DNA of 64,000 bases from Sphingobacterium alkalisoli (GTDB lineage Bacteria > Bacteroidota > Bacteroidia > Sphingobacteriales > Sphingobacteriaceae). The DNA lies in contig NZ_SUKA01000001.1 of NCBI RefSeq assembly GCF_005049105.1, positions 372,001 to 436,000 on the forward strand, read 5' to 3'. Each line of letters begins with the position of its first letter. Position 1 is the stretch's first letter. The position numbers and the translations under genes are program-made. Below, piece after piece: positions 30,611-39,322 of this stretch. The notes under the pieces are model-generated. The model saw only the letters and a list, made by a program, of their open reading frames with translations, made no database searches and had not been told where the DNA came from.

Positions 30611-33037
30611 TTACTCTTTACTCAGCAAATTTACAAATAATCTGTAAGCTCCGGGAACTCCAGCCGGCAATTGTCTAAAAAAAGATACAGAAGTATATAC
30701 AAATTTACCCTGACCATACTTGGTAACTAACAAAGAGCCGTTATTCGGTGCTTCATTCTTGTCATTCATCACCAGGGGAGTGCGGTAGTTTTTATCTATG
30801 TTGTCGGCGAAGTATAAACCTCGCTCTTGTACCCACCCTTCGAAGTCGGCTTCTGTCAGTTTGTTCGGGAAATTAAGTGCCGGATCATTTTTGTCCAAAT
30901 TAACCTTTGCATCTTCTTCGGTAACACGATTTCGGCTTATCGTAAAAGGATAAGGGCCTAGATTTTCTGTTTGAAGACGGTTGTTTACATTATATTGTAC
31001 CAGTACCGTCCCTCCGTTATTGGCGTAATCCAGCAGTTCAGATAGAATTTTTGGGCTATTTGAATTGACATTGAATAGACGTACACCTAAAATGACTGCA
31101 TCGAATTGTTTTAAGTTAGCACTGATGAGCTCATTTGGATTTAATAGGGTTACATCGATTCCGATTGCAGACAGTGATTGCGGGATTAGATCTCCGGCTC
31201 CATGAATGTATCCTACTCTTTTAACCGGGTTTGTAAGATCCACCTTCTTTAATGCTATTTTAACGGGAGGGAACCAGGTGACATCTGGAATGTGATCATA
31301 GCGGATAAATTTAGAATCTTGTATCGTTTCTCCATTTTCGGAGAAGGACAAGTAATCCATTGCATCTATTTGATCGTAGTCTTTGGGTTGAACGGTAATC
31401 ATTTTGGAAATTACATCTGTGCCGTTAAAATCCAACGATATTTTCTGTTGATCTGTATTCCAATCGAGAGGACTAATAACCTCAATGTGATATTCTTTTT
31501 TAGAGGGGTGATGATTTTCAAATTTTAATTCGATCGATTGCGGTTCGCTATTTTTTGATAACACCGAAGTGAGGCTGGGGGTTATCGTTAAATCGGGCAT
31601 GATCGTGATGGGACGGTATAATTCTCCCCTCACTGGATCAACAAAACGAAAGCGGACACTTTGATCAATATGTATTTCCCTATCGTTGATTTTAAGGTGA
31701 AACGAGATAGTCGGAAGATTTTTATTTTCTGGATAACCGATATCTTCTGCATTGACATCAAATTTCCCGAGGGTGTGTGGATGTACCAACCAATAGGGCT
31801 GACTTGGTGTGTCCCAGCTTGCGTTTTGGGATGCTTGCCATAGTTCATTGGTTTTTAGGCTGACTTTGTGCTGTCCAGAAAGTATTTCTACTGCGACATT
31901 CGGGCGTCTCACGATGGCTTCGAGTGCTACGGAAGCAATTTCTTCTGCCACGTACTGTGTTTTAGGTGTAGTTGCATCTATCCAAATGCCTGCGCAAGCT
32001 AATATCAACTCTTTAATTTCATCCGATTTCTCGGTAATCCAATAGCTGTCTTCTATTTTTTGCAAGCCATTTAATAGAAGAATCAGATCATTTATCGAGT
32101 TTTCCGGATAATTGGAATTAAACTGTTCGTTTATTTTAGTTACGAGCTGCTGAATTCCCGCAGATTTTGGCACCCTGTCCCAAGTAGTGATTATGCCATC
32201 AAAAAGATCCTGTTTTGCTTCTTCTCCGGCTACATGCTCGAAGTATTCAATACTTTTGCCTCTACTGGAAGCTGAGCCGAATCCCTGACTTTTATGTTGA
32301 GAACGACTTTTTGCCGCTATTTCGCCATAAGACGCACCTATTAGCGGGTTATAGTTCCCAATATCGATCGAAAGTTGATCTTCAGAAGTATTATTCATTC
32401 CCCCAAAGTTAGCTGTGTTCCATACCAAGCGTTTGGCCTTCCACGGTTTTACTGTCGAGAGTTGTTCAGGATATTTATTAGCATCTGCAGCCGCCAAATA
32501 GGCCTCGTGTGCAAGTATGGCTGAAGCTTGATGGTGCCCATGGCCCCCTCGTGCGTCTGGCGGAAAACGAGTAATGATCACATCTGGTCTTAACTTGCGG
32601 ATGATATAAACTGCTTCGCGAAGAATAGCCTCCTTATCCCAAAATTCAAAGGTTTCTTGATGTGTTTTGGAGAATCCAAAATCATAGGCAGAAGTGAAAA
32701 ATTGTTCTCCTTTGTCAATCTTTCGAGCCGCCAGTAACTCTTGCGTTCGTATTAGTCCTAGTTCAATCCCCTGTTCTGTACCAATCAGATTCTGCCCTCC
32801 ATCTCCTCGTGTTAAAGAGAGGTATCCAGTCTTGTATTTCCTATCTTGTGCTAAATAAGCAATGAGTTTCGTATTTTCATCATCAGGATGTGCCGCAAAA
32901 TAGAGAACAGAGCCTAGTACATTTAGTTTTTCAAGTTTTACCTTGATCTCTGAAGAAGAAAGGTTGGTGTTTTGAGCAACGGCGATATATGTGCCACATA
33001 ACATATACAGCATTAAATATAAATATTTCAATTTCAT
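30611..33037 (-). CDS. Exported PIG-L-family deacetylase
   Basis: This large protein (about 808 residues) has a signal peptide from the ATG at 33037 (K-L-K-Y-L-Y-L-M-L ... A-V-A-Q). The LmbE/PIG-L zinc motif F-A-A-H-P-D-D-E is near 45-52, and the second site H-G-H-H-Q-A-S near 165. A long middle section has beta-sandwich character. The C-terminal 200 residues (Y-I-H-G-A-G-D-L-I-P-Q-S-L, G-G-T-V-L-V-Q-Y-N) resemble a ThuA/glutamine-amidotransferase-like fold. It would remove N-acetyl groups from amino sugars outside the cytoplasm. It leads an operon with two small membrane proteins and a sodium symporter. Confidence 0.85.
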   Translation of the reverse strand: MKLKYLYLMLYMLCGTYIAVAQNTNLSSSEIKVKLEKLNVLGSVLYFAAHPDDENTKLIAYLAQDRKYKTGYLSLTRGDGGQNLIGTEQGIELGLIRTQELLAARKIDKGEQFFTSAYDFGFSKTHQETFEFWDKEAILREAVYIIRKLRPDVIITRFPPDARGGHGHHQASAILAHEAYLAAADANKYPEQLSTVKPWKAKRLVWNTANFGGMNNTSEDQLSIDIGNYNPLIGASYGEIAAKSRSQHKSQGFGSASSRGKSIEYFEHVAGEEAKQDLFDGIITTWDRVPKSAGIQQLVTKINEQFNSNYPENSINDLILLLNGLQKIEDSYWITEKSDEIKELILACAGIWIDATTPKTQYVAEEIASVALEAIVRRPNVAVEILSGQHKVSLKTNELWQASQNASWDTPSQPYWLVHPHTLGKFDVNAEDIGYPENKNLPTISFHLKINDREIHIDQSVRFRFVDPVRGELYRPITIMPDLTITPSLTSVLSKNSEPQSIELKFENHHPSKKEYHIEVISPLDWNTDQQKISLDFNGTDVISKMITVQPKDYDQIDAMDYLSFSENGETIQDSKFIRYDHIPDVTWFPPVKIALKKVDLTNPVKRVGYIHGAGDLIPQSLSAIGIDVTLLNPNELISANLKQFDAVILGVRLFNVNSNSPKILSELLDYANNGGTVLVQYNVNNRLQTENLGPYPFTISRNRVTEEDAKVNLDKNDPALNFPNKLTEADFEGWVQERGLYFADNIDKNYRTPLVMNDKNEAPNNGSLLVTKYGQGKFVYTSVSFFRQLPAGVPGAYRLFVNLLSKE

Positions 33038-33291
33038 AATGACTTTGATGCCTTTCCAAAAATAATAAAAGGAATCAAAATTTACTTTGATTCCTTTTAC
33101 CAACAATTAAAAATCTTTTTTTGTCTTAAAACAGTGGCGCTTCTAATGTAGTGGTATTAAATGCATGTTTAGTTTAAACTCACCAGCTTTAAGGGTAACC
33201 TTTCAACTATAGTAAAAGTACTATAAAAAGAACAATATTGTGGTAGGTCTGCAGAAAAAATTTTCCACACCGACAAAGTTATGAACACATC

Positions 33292-33549
33292 TTATTTGTC
33301 TATTGATCCTAAAACACGTGTCATAAAGGAATTTAATGCTTCTTTTTTTGATGTGCCTTCTTTGATCAGTTTAGCTACTTCTACAGCTCCGTAAAGGTTG
33401 GAGATCAATTCGCCAATAACGTCGAGCTCCTCATCTTTTAAGGAGGGGACTTCTGTTAAAGCTTCTAATGTTTCGATAGTTTCTAAAATAAAATCTACAT
33501 CGTTTTGCTCTATGAAATCAGTTAGGTGCTTAATTATTGGTAACTTCAT
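33292..33549 (-). CDS. DUF6952-like small protein
   Basis: This 85-residue acidic, helical, cytoplasmic protein (M-K-L-P-I-I-K-H-L-T-D-F-I-E) matches what I remember as DUF6952, a short Bacteroidota family found beside thioredoxin and peroxiredoxin genes. It has no cysteine and no membrane segment. Its start overlaps the thioredoxin gene by 20 bases, so translation is probably coupled. A role linked to peroxide defence is inferred from context only. Confidence 0.65.
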   Translation of the reverse strand: MKLPIIKHLTDFIEQNDVDFILETIETLEALTEVPSLKDEELDVIGELISNLYGAVEVAKLIKEGTSKKEALNSFMTRVLGSIDK

Positions 33550-33844
33550 TTAATAAATCTATTAATCCTTCGATTTTGTTCGTTTGCACTTGATTTACCA
33601 ATTTGCCGTTTTTGAATGCAGCAAAAGTGGGTAGATTATTTACATTTGCTAATTTTCTTGATTCAGGAAACTTCTCCGCATCAACGATGATAAAAGAGAC
33701 ATGCTCATTTTCTGTAGCTAATTTTTTGAATTTTGGCTTCATAATGCGGCAATTTCCACACCACGAGGCAGAATATTGTACCATTACTGTAGTGTTGCTG
33801 TCTACGGCTTCTTGTAACGAATCGTTTTCTAATTCCTTTAACAT
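33530..33844 (-). CDS. Thioredoxin-family protein
   Basis: This 104-residue cytoplasmic protein has a thioredoxin fold with the active-site sequence S-W-C-G-N-C-R-I-M-K-P. The CGNC pair replaces the classic CGPC and makes the redox potential uncertain. N-N-L-P-T-F-A-A-F gives the cis-proline. It sits 55 bases after the peroxiredoxin gene and overlaps the DUF6952 gene by 20 bases. It is the likely reductant of the adjacent peroxiredoxin. Confidence 0.92.
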   Translation of the reverse strand: MLKELENDSLQEAVDSNTTVMVQYSASWCGNCRIMKPKFKKLATENEHVSFIIVDAEKFPESRKLANVNNLPTFAAFKNGKLVNQVQTNKIEGLIDLLNEVTNN

Positions 33845-33899
33845 GATAATAATTTTGATAAAGAGGAGATAGGATTATCTCCCCTGAATAGTACCGATA

Positions 33900-34532
33900 T
33901 TAATTCATCGACAAGTATGAAGCTACTCCTTCGCGCGTCGCGTTCATGGCTTCCTTGCCTTCTTCCCAGTTTGCTGGACATACTTCACCATGTTGTTGTA
34001 CATGCGTATACGCATCGATAAGACGAATATATTCTTTTACGTTACGACCTAAGGGCATGTCATTTACCGATTCGTGAAATACTTTTCCAGTTTCATCGAT
34101 TAAATACGTTGCACGGTAAGACACGGCATCACCTTCAGCGATAGTGCCAAATTCTGGATGCTCTACTTCCTTTACGTCCAAAATTCCTAAAATACTAGAT
34201 AGATTGCGGTTGGTATCTGCAAGGATAGGGTATTCCACTCCTTCAATTCCACCATTATCTTTCGTCGTATTTAACCAAGCAAAGTGCACCTCATTGGAAT
34301 CGCAAGAAGCACCTATAACGATTGTATTTCGCTTTTCAAATTCAATCGTAGCTTCCTGGAAGGCGTGTAATTCTGTAGGGCATACAAAAGTAAAATCTTT
34401 TGGATACCAGAATAATACTATTTTTTTGTTTTCTTGTTGAGCTTTCTCAAAAATGTTGATTGAAAGGTTGTCACCTAAATAATCGATTGCACTTACTGCG
34501 ATGTTTGGAAAATTTTTACCTGTAAAACTCAT
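33900..34532 (-). CDS. Typical 2-Cys peroxiredoxin (AhpC-like)
   Basis: This 210-residue protein reduces hydrogen peroxide and organic peroxides. The peroxidatic cysteine is in F-T-F-V-C-P-T-E-L and the resolving cysteine in G-E-V-C-P-A-N-W near the C-terminus, as in AhpC/Prx1 enzymes. F-W-Y-P-K-D lies just before the first motif. It leads a three-gene redox operon with thioredoxin and DUF6952, so a local electron supply is likely. A CAAAGGTA block upstream (minus-strand TACCTTTG) is a -7 promoter box. Confidence 0.95.
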   Translation of the reverse strand: MSFTGKNFPNIAVSAIDYLGDNLSINIFEKAQQENKKIVLFWYPKDFTFVCPTELHAFQEATIEFEKRNTIVIGASCDSNEVHFAWLNTTKDNGGIEGVEYPILADTNRNLSSILGILDVKEVEHPEFGTIAEGDAVSYRATYLIDETGKVFHESVNDMPLGRNVKEYIRLIDAYTHVQQHGEVCPANWEEGKEAMNATREGVASYLSMN

Positions 34533-34557
34533 ATGTTATATTCTTTTTTTTGTCTCA

Positions 34558-34565
34558 CAAAGGTA
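34558..34565 (-). promoter_or_regulatory. -7 promoter box of the peroxiredoxin operon
   Basis: Read on the minus strand this is TACCTTTG, an exact TAnnTTTG match 25 bases before the peroxiredoxin start. A TTTG lies further upstream at 34593-34590 with a spacing (24) slightly longer than usual. Confidence 0.45.
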
Positions 34566-34689
34566 CTTATAAATATGAGATTTAAATATCAAAAAACTCA
34601 ATGGGGTATTGTTCATGTCTATATTGTTCATGCAGTATGTATAGATAAAATTTATTATCAATCTTATTAAGATAATTATAAAATAATTG

Positions 34690-34719
34690 TTGCTATTAAT
34701 CGGAATTTTTGAATCTTTG
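34690..34719 (+). promoter_or_regulatory. Promoter of tRNA-Arg
   Basis: TTG at 34690-34692 and AATCTTTG at 34712-34719 are 19 bases apart. The -7 box differs from TAnnTTTG by one base. It sits 12 bases before the tRNA. Confidence 0.45.
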
Positions 34720-34731
34720 TATTCCGATAAT

Positions 34732-34803
34732 GGCCCCGTAGTTCAACGGATAGAATAGATGTTTCCTAAACATTTGATAGCAGTTCGATTCTGCTCGGGG
34801 CTA
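34732..34803 (+). tRNA. tRNA-Arg (anticodon CCU)
   Basis: A complete cloverleaf can be folded by eye: a 7-bp acceptor stem (GGCCCCG with CGGGGCT), a D arm GTTC/GAAT, and an anticodon stem GATGT/ACATT with loop TTCCTAA giving anticodon CCT for AGG codons. A 5-bp T stem AGCAG/CTGCT with TTCGATT follows. The discriminator is A at 34803 and CCA is not encoded. Confidence 0.93.
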
Positions 34804-34804
34804 C

Positions 34805-34834
34805 AAAAAGCGACTTTTTTACGGTCGCTTTTTT
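34805..34834 (+). terminator. Terminator after tRNA-Arg
   Basis: AAAAAGCGAC pairs with GTCGCTTTTTT across a 9-base loop right after the tRNA and ends in a T run. This is an intrinsic terminator. Confidence 0.75.
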
Positions 34835-34931
34835 GTGAAATTTACATTTACTATTTAGACAGCTGATTTTTAATTGTTATGTTTACATCTAACAACTGCA
34901 CAACGACCTAATTAAAAATAAAAAAGTACAG

Positions 34932-35867
34932 ATGGAAAACAATTTCTTTCTTTTACTTGGTCTTTTCATTTGCGTAAATGTTCATGCGCAGAAGAAAGAT
35001 TCGGTATATGCATTTTCTTATTTTAAAAATAATGGGCAAGATGGATTGCATTTGGCTTATAGCGAAAACGGATTGACGTGGAAGGCGCTAAAGAATGACC
35101 AATCATTTCTGAAGCCGGAAATAAGCTCCGATAAATTGATGCGAGATCCATGCGTTATTCGTGGTGCGGATGGCCTGTTTCACATGGTATGGACTGTTAG
35201 CTGGACGGAAAAAGGAATAGGTTATGCTACTTCTAAAGATTTGATCAAATGGTCAAATCAACAATATATTCCTGTGATGGAACATGAGGAGAAAGCTCGG
35301 AATACCTGGGCTCCAGAAATCACCTACGATCCCATCAATAAAGAATATATGATTTATTGGGCTACAACCGTCGAAGGTCTGTTTCCTGAAACACAGATAG
35401 AAGAAGATAACCGGTATAATCATCGTATGTACTATGTGACAACAAAGGACTTTGAATATTTTACCGATGCGAAGTTACTATATGACCCTGGCTTTAATGC
35501 TATAGATGCCTCTATTGTACGGCATGACGGCAGGTGGGCGATGTTTATAAAGGACGAAACAAAAGTTCCTGTGCAGAAGAATATAAAGATTGCTTTTGCG
35601 GAAACAATCACCGGACCTTATTCCGATGTTTCTGCTCCGATTACCGGTAATTATTGGGCGGAAGGTCCTTCGGCCATCAATATTGATGACGAATGGATCG
35701 TATATTTTGATAAGTATACTAATCATCAATATGGTGCTGTAAAGTCGAAAGACTTGATAAATTGGGAGGATATATCAGCTCAAATCAGCATGCCAAAGGG
35801 TATTCGTCATGGTACGGTATTCAAAATTTCAAAAAAGGAACTTAAAAGATTAATGAAGATAAAATGA
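34932..35867 (+). CDS. GH43-family glycosidase
   Basis: This 311-residue exported protein has a signal peptide ending in V-H-A-Q and a five-bladed beta-propeller of the GH43 type. The catalytic-base region is M-R-D-P-C-V-I-R-G-A-D-G, with W-A-P-E-I-T-Y-D-P for the pKa modulator blade and W-A-E-G-P-S-A for the acid glutamate. Members cleave alpha-L-arabinofuranose or beta-xylose links. Its stop overlaps the next gene's ATG as ATGA. The single-domain length and the lack of any added binding module suit a soluble periplasmic enzyme. Confidence 0.88.
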   Translation: MENNFFLLLGLFICVNVHAQKKDSVYAFSYFKNNGQDGLHLAYSENGLTWKALKNDQSFLKPEISSDKLMRDPCVIRGADGLFHMVWTVSWTEKGIGYATSKDLIKWSNQQYIPVMEHEEKARNTWAPEITYDPINKEYMIYWATTVEGLFPETQIEEDNRYNHRMYYVTTKDFEYFTDAKLLYDPGFNAIDASIVRHDGRWAMFIKDETKVPVQKNIKIAFAETITGPYSDVSAPITGNYWAEGPSAINIDDEWIVYFDKYTNHQYGAVKSKDLINWEDISAQISMPKGIRHGTVFKISKKELKRLMKIK

Positions 35868-37171
35868 AAGAACTTTTAACCTTATTTTTTTTTCTGTATG
35901 TAGGCGTTTCTTCTGCCCAAAAAATAGAGAACAGTATGGTAGGCTTCGGTTGGGCGAGCAATTCTATTAATACCACTATTTTCCGGAAAAACTCGATAAT
36001 TTCCAATCAGCAGTATCAGTTCACTTCTTATTATGACAACGATGGCTTTGTATGTGTAGCGCGCCGGCTATTGAATAGTGAGAACTGGCAAGTCAATAAG
36101 ACCTCTTTTGTTGGAAATGTGAAAGATGCCCATAACTCAATTAGTATTATGTTAGACGGAGACGGGTATCTTCATCTATCCTGGGATCACCACAATAACG
36201 CATTAAACTATGCAAAAAGCAAAAGGCCGTTTGAAATTGATCAATTTGAGAAATCGTCTATGGTAGGCTTATTAGAAGAAAGTGTGACCTATCCGGAATT
36301 CTATCGGAAAAGCAACGGAAATGTATTGTTTTTGTATAGAGATGGCGGTTCAGGTAGGGGAAACTTGGTGCTGAATGAGTATATCCTTTCGGATAAGAAA
36401 TGGCTCCGGGTACAAGATAATTTAATAAATGGAGAAGGAAAACGAAATGCATATCCACAATTTTGTCTGGATCGTAATGATCATATGCATCTTTCTTGGG
36501 TGTGGCGTAACACGCCAGATGTAGCGACCAATCACAACCTTTGCTATGCCACGTCTAAAGACGGAGGGAAGACCTGGACGAAATCCTCAGGAACCTCTTA
36601 CAAGTTACCCATCGATTATTTACAATCTGAAATAATTCATATGATTCCTGAAAACAATGATCTCATGAATCAAACTTCGATGACCACTGACGGTGATGGA
36701 AAGGTCTATATTGCCAATTATTGGCGGGATAGTTCAAGCAACAGACCGCAGTACCATATTATATTTCAGGATAAAATGACATGGAAAAAGCGTGTGTTGG
36801 ACTTTCGTCAGAATGATTTTAGACTTGCCGGGGGAGGGACAAAGAAAATACCGATCTCTAGGCCGCAGATTCTTGTTTCCGGTGGTGGGAAAAAAGCCAA
36901 AGTGTATCTCCTTTTTCGAGATGAAGATCTCGGATCTAGAGCTTCTGTAGCTATTATTCCAAAGATCGGTAAATCTGCTTACCACATACTTTCCTTAACG
37001 GACTATAGTCTGGGCGATTGGGAGCCTTCTTATGATACAGAAAGATGGAAGCAGGAAAAGATACTCAGTTTATTTACACAGCAAGTAACGCAGAAAGATG
37101 GTGAAGGGTTACAACAAACTGCACCAACAGCAATAACTATTGTAGATGTACGTTTTAACTCTATCGATTAA
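35864..37171 (+). CDS. BNR-repeat beta-propeller protein
   Basis: This 435-residue exported protein (leader ending in S-S-A-Q) is recognisable as a BNR-4-type seven-bladed propeller: G-F-V-C-V-A-R-R-L, D-A-H-N-S-I-S-I-M-L-D-G-D-G-Y-L-H-L-S-W-D-H-H-N, then D-R-N-D-H-M-H-L-S-W and S-K-D-G-G-K-T-W repeats. Related propellers include lyases of the ulvan type (PL24/PL25) and GH145. The D-G-D-G and D-H-H stretches would fit a catalytic face. Translational coupling to GH43 (ATGA overlap) suggests action on the same glycan. Its end overlaps the convergent MFS gene by 4 bases. Confidence 0.72.
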   Translation: MKELLTLFFFLYVGVSSAQKIENSMVGFGWASNSINTTIFRKNSIISNQQYQFTSYYDNDGFVCVARRLLNSENWQVNKTSFVGNVKDAHNSISIMLDGDGYLHLSWDHHNNALNYAKSKRPFEIDQFEKSSMVGLLEESVTYPEFYRKSNGNVLFLYRDGGSGRGNLVLNEYILSDKKWLRVQDNLINGEGKRNAYPQFCLDRNDHMHLSWVWRNTPDVATNHNLCYATSKDGGKTWTKSSGTSYKLPIDYLQSEIIHMIPENNDLMNQTSMTTDGDGKVYIANYWRDSSSNRPQYHIIFQDKMTWKKRVLDFRQNDFRLAGGGTKKIPISRPQILVSGGGKKAKVYLLFRDEDLGSRASVAIIPKIGKSAYHILSLTDYSLGDWEPSYDTERWKQEKILSLFTQQVTQKDGEGLQQTAPTAITIVDVRFNSID

Positions 37172-38346
37172 TTCTCCTTGAATATCTTGAGTTTACTGGT
37201 CATGATGAACATGAGAAGACCGAAACAGGCAAAAATGCCGTAGGAATATCTCAAGCTAAATAATTCGGCAATGTATCCAATTAATGGTGGTCCCATCAGA
37301 AAGCCAAGATAACTAATACTAGAAACCATAGCAAGAGCCACACCGGACGGGATAGTTTTATGTTTTCCGGCAATAGAATAAGCGGTGGGTACATTGCACG
37401 CTACTCCTAATCCAACTAACATAAAAGCGACGGTGCATGTGAGGAAGAATGGCCAAACTACCGATAATATCATTCCGGTAAACATCAGTAACCCACTAAT
37501 CTGAAGTGTTCGTTGACGTCCTATCTTCCCGATGACAAAATCGCCAGTAAACCTCCCAATCGCCATCATAATCATGAAAGAAGCGTAGCCTACTATAACC
37601 AAGTTTTCGGGTGCTTTTACGATATCATGGAAGTAAACGCCACTCCAGTCAAACATCGCGCCTTCCGTTGCCATACTACAAAATCCGATCACACCCAATG
37701 AAATAAGGGTACGGTCGGGCCTGAATGAACCCGATGCCTTTTCGCTGGTGTTTTGTTTCGGAGGGGCTAAGAATGCTTTGTTAACAAATGTATTTAGAAT
37801 GACTAGTCCTAGAATGATTAGAAAATGCTGGAGCGAGGTAAGACCCAAGTTTAATGTTAATAGACCTACTAGGGCACCGGTAAATCCGGCGATACTCCAT
37901 GCCCCATGAAAGGATGACATAATTGGTTTTCTAAAGATGTCCTCTGCTAACACACCTTGTGTGTTGACGGCAATATTGCACATGTTTCCAAATACTCCGA
38001 AGGCAAGTAGGACACCGCCTAGTTGCCAAGCATTCGTCACTAATCCGATTAGGCACAAGACACAGCTATAAACGATGGCTGCGATGGGTAGGAGATGATG
38101 ACTGCCATATTTAGAAACCAATTTCCCCGACAAGGGCATCGTGATCAATTGACCAATCGGAAGCATTAACAGTACTGTTCCTAGTTCTCCTTCAGAAAGT
38201 TGTAAATTTGATTTAATGATCGGGATACGACTGGCCCAAGACGCAAAAGCTATTCCTTGACAAAAGAAAAAAAGAGAGACAGCGACACGGATTCTATTTT
38301 TGTGCAGTAAGAGATCAGGCCGATCGTAGTATTTTAACGCAGACAT
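37168..38346 (-). CDS. MFS transporter (YbjJ-like)
   Basis: This 392-residue inner-membrane protein has about 12 hydrophobic segments. Early F-A-S-W-A-S-R-I-P, a loop-2/3 motif G-K-L-V-S-K-Y-G-S and G-P-P-L-I-G-Y-I-A-E in the C-half are typical of the YbjJ-like sugar/drug MFS group. It is convergent with the BNR gene (ends overlap by 4 bases) and alone in its orientation. Next to glycan enzymes a sugar is a reasonable cargo, but this is not readable. Confidence 0.85.
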   Translation of the reverse strand: MSALKYYDRPDLLLHKNRIRVAVSLFFFCQGIAFASWASRIPIIKSNLQLSEGELGTVLLMLPIGQLITMPLSGKLVSKYGSHHLLPIAAIVYSCVLCLIGLVTNAWQLGGVLLAFGVFGNMCNIAVNTQGVLAEDIFRKPIMSSFHGAWSIAGFTGALVGLLTLNLGLTSLQHFLIILGLVILNTFVNKAFLAPPKQNTSEKASGSFRPDRTLISLGVIGFCSMATEGAMFDWSGVYFHDIVKAPENLVIVGYASFMIMMAIGRFTGDFVIGKIGRQRTLQISGLLMFTGMILSVVWPFFLTCTVAFMLVGLGVACNVPTAYSIAGKHKTIPSGVALAMVSSISYLGFLMGPPLIGYIAELFSLRYSYGIFACFGLLMFIMTSKLKIFKEN

Positions 38347-38496
38347 GGTGACGAAATTTCAGATGCAAAAGTAAACAACCTAAATTTAAATTGAACATTT
38401 TACGGTCATTTCTAATGATTATTTCCATACTTGTATCTTTACTCAAGATTAAACCCAAGATAAGTGGCGAATAATAAAATCGGCAGTTGGTTTTTT

Positions 38497-38526
38497 TTGG
38501 TTTTGTGATAATCTATCGTACCTTTA
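38497..38526 (+). promoter_or_regulatory. Promoter of tRNA-Lys
   Basis: TTG at 38497-38499 is followed after 19 bases by TACCTTTA at 38519-38526, one base away from TAnnTTTG. The box ends 13 bases before the tRNA. Confidence 0.5.
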
Positions 38527-38539
38527 GTTTTCTGAAAAG

Positions 38540-38612
38540 GACTCCGTAGCTCAGTTGGTAGAGCAACTGACTCTTAATCAGTGGGTCGAGAGTTCGAGCC
38601 TCTCCGGGGTCA
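38540..38612 (+). tRNA. tRNA-Lys (anticodon CUU)
   Basis: A full cloverleaf is visible: acceptor GACTCCG with CGGGGTC, D arm GCTC/GAGC, anticodon stem ACTGA/TCAGT with loop CTCTTAA (anticodon CTT, Lys AAG), and T stem GAGAG/CTCTC with TTCGAGC. The discriminator is A and CCA is not encoded. Confidence 0.95.
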
Positions 38613-38619
38613 CTTCATG

Positions 38620-38649
38620 AGGCTTTATTTCGTAGAAATAAAGCCTTTT
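38620..38649 (+). terminator. Terminator after tRNA-Lys
   Basis: GGCTTTATTTC pairs perfectly with GAAATAAAGCC over a 3-base loop and is followed by TTTT. It begins 8 bases after the tRNA. Confidence 0.85.
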
Positions 38650-38780
38650 CCGTACGCTATTCGCGATGTAATTTTCTCTTTTCTCGAAAGGAATATGGGT
38701 TACGTATTCTAATTTTGTTCTTAAACGAGTTTAGTTTTTTAGAATTATATTGTAGCTTAGCGCTTTCCAAAATCCCGGAT

Positions 38781-39260
38781 ATGAAGAAGATCGTCGTACT
38801 TTGTTGTGTTTTATTGTCCTGTGTTGCCATCTTAAGGGGGCAGGGAAATGCTGGGAAAAAAAACACAGGGAATTCGTGGATATGGGGGCCTTCAATCGGC
38901 TATCAGTATCAAAATGGAAACTTTTTAAAACTGTCGGGCTGGGGACTTTTTGCTCCTAATGCGTACCAGTACGTAAAAATAGATGGAGGGGCTAATTTTA
39001 CATGGATGATGGACCGCACTACTGTAGTGCCGGAACTTGGTGTTACCTATTATCTTAGTGATAAAGGAATCTGGCCATTTGCCAAAGGAGAAATCACGCC
39101 AAATACGGTGACACCTAAAGTAGGAGTGAGTTTGGCATCGCTAGTCGATATTGGCGTGGGATATGGCTTTAATATCAATCAAAAATCTGATTTTAAGAAG
39201 ATCGACGGATTTACCTTTTCTGTCGGACTTAATCTTCCATTGAATTTTCATTTGTATTAA
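38781..39260 (+). CDS. Small outer-membrane barrel-like protein, unassigned
   Basis: The product is about 159 residues from the ATG at 38781, which gives a clean signal peptide (K-K-I-V-V-L-C-C-V-L-L ... R-G-Q). An upstream frame extension adds 22 residues without a leader pattern, so I do not use it. After the leader there are alternating strands rich in Gly, Tyr, Trp and Phe, ending in N-F-H-L-Y, the aromatic C-terminus expected of an outer-membrane beta-barrel. I do not recognise a family. Confidence 0.6.
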   Translation: MKKIVVLCCVLLSCVAILRGQGNAGKKNTGNSWIWGPSIGYQYQNGNFLKLSGWGLFAPNAYQYVKIDGGANFTWMMDRTTVVPELGVTYYLSDKGIWPFAKGEITPNTVTPKVGVSLASLVDIGVGYGFNINQKSDFKKIDGFTFSVGLNLPLNFHLY

Positions 39261-39309
39261 CCATATTAAAAACGCTTCGTTTGGTACGATCAGCATTTTT
39301 AATATGGTT
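39259..39309. terminator. Bidirectional terminator
   Basis: A 14-bp perfect stem, AACCATATTAAAAA (39259-39272) with TTTTTAATATGGTT (39296-39309), sits between the convergent small barrel gene and the GH43 gene. A- and T-rich arms could stop transcription from both sides. Confidence 0.7.
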
Positions 39310-39322
39310 GTCCAAGATATTT

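Noticed and set aside
34732..38612. Integrated island with attachment sites at the tRNA genes
   Set aside because: No partial tRNA copy or integrase was found next to either tRNA, so I kept it only as a possibility.
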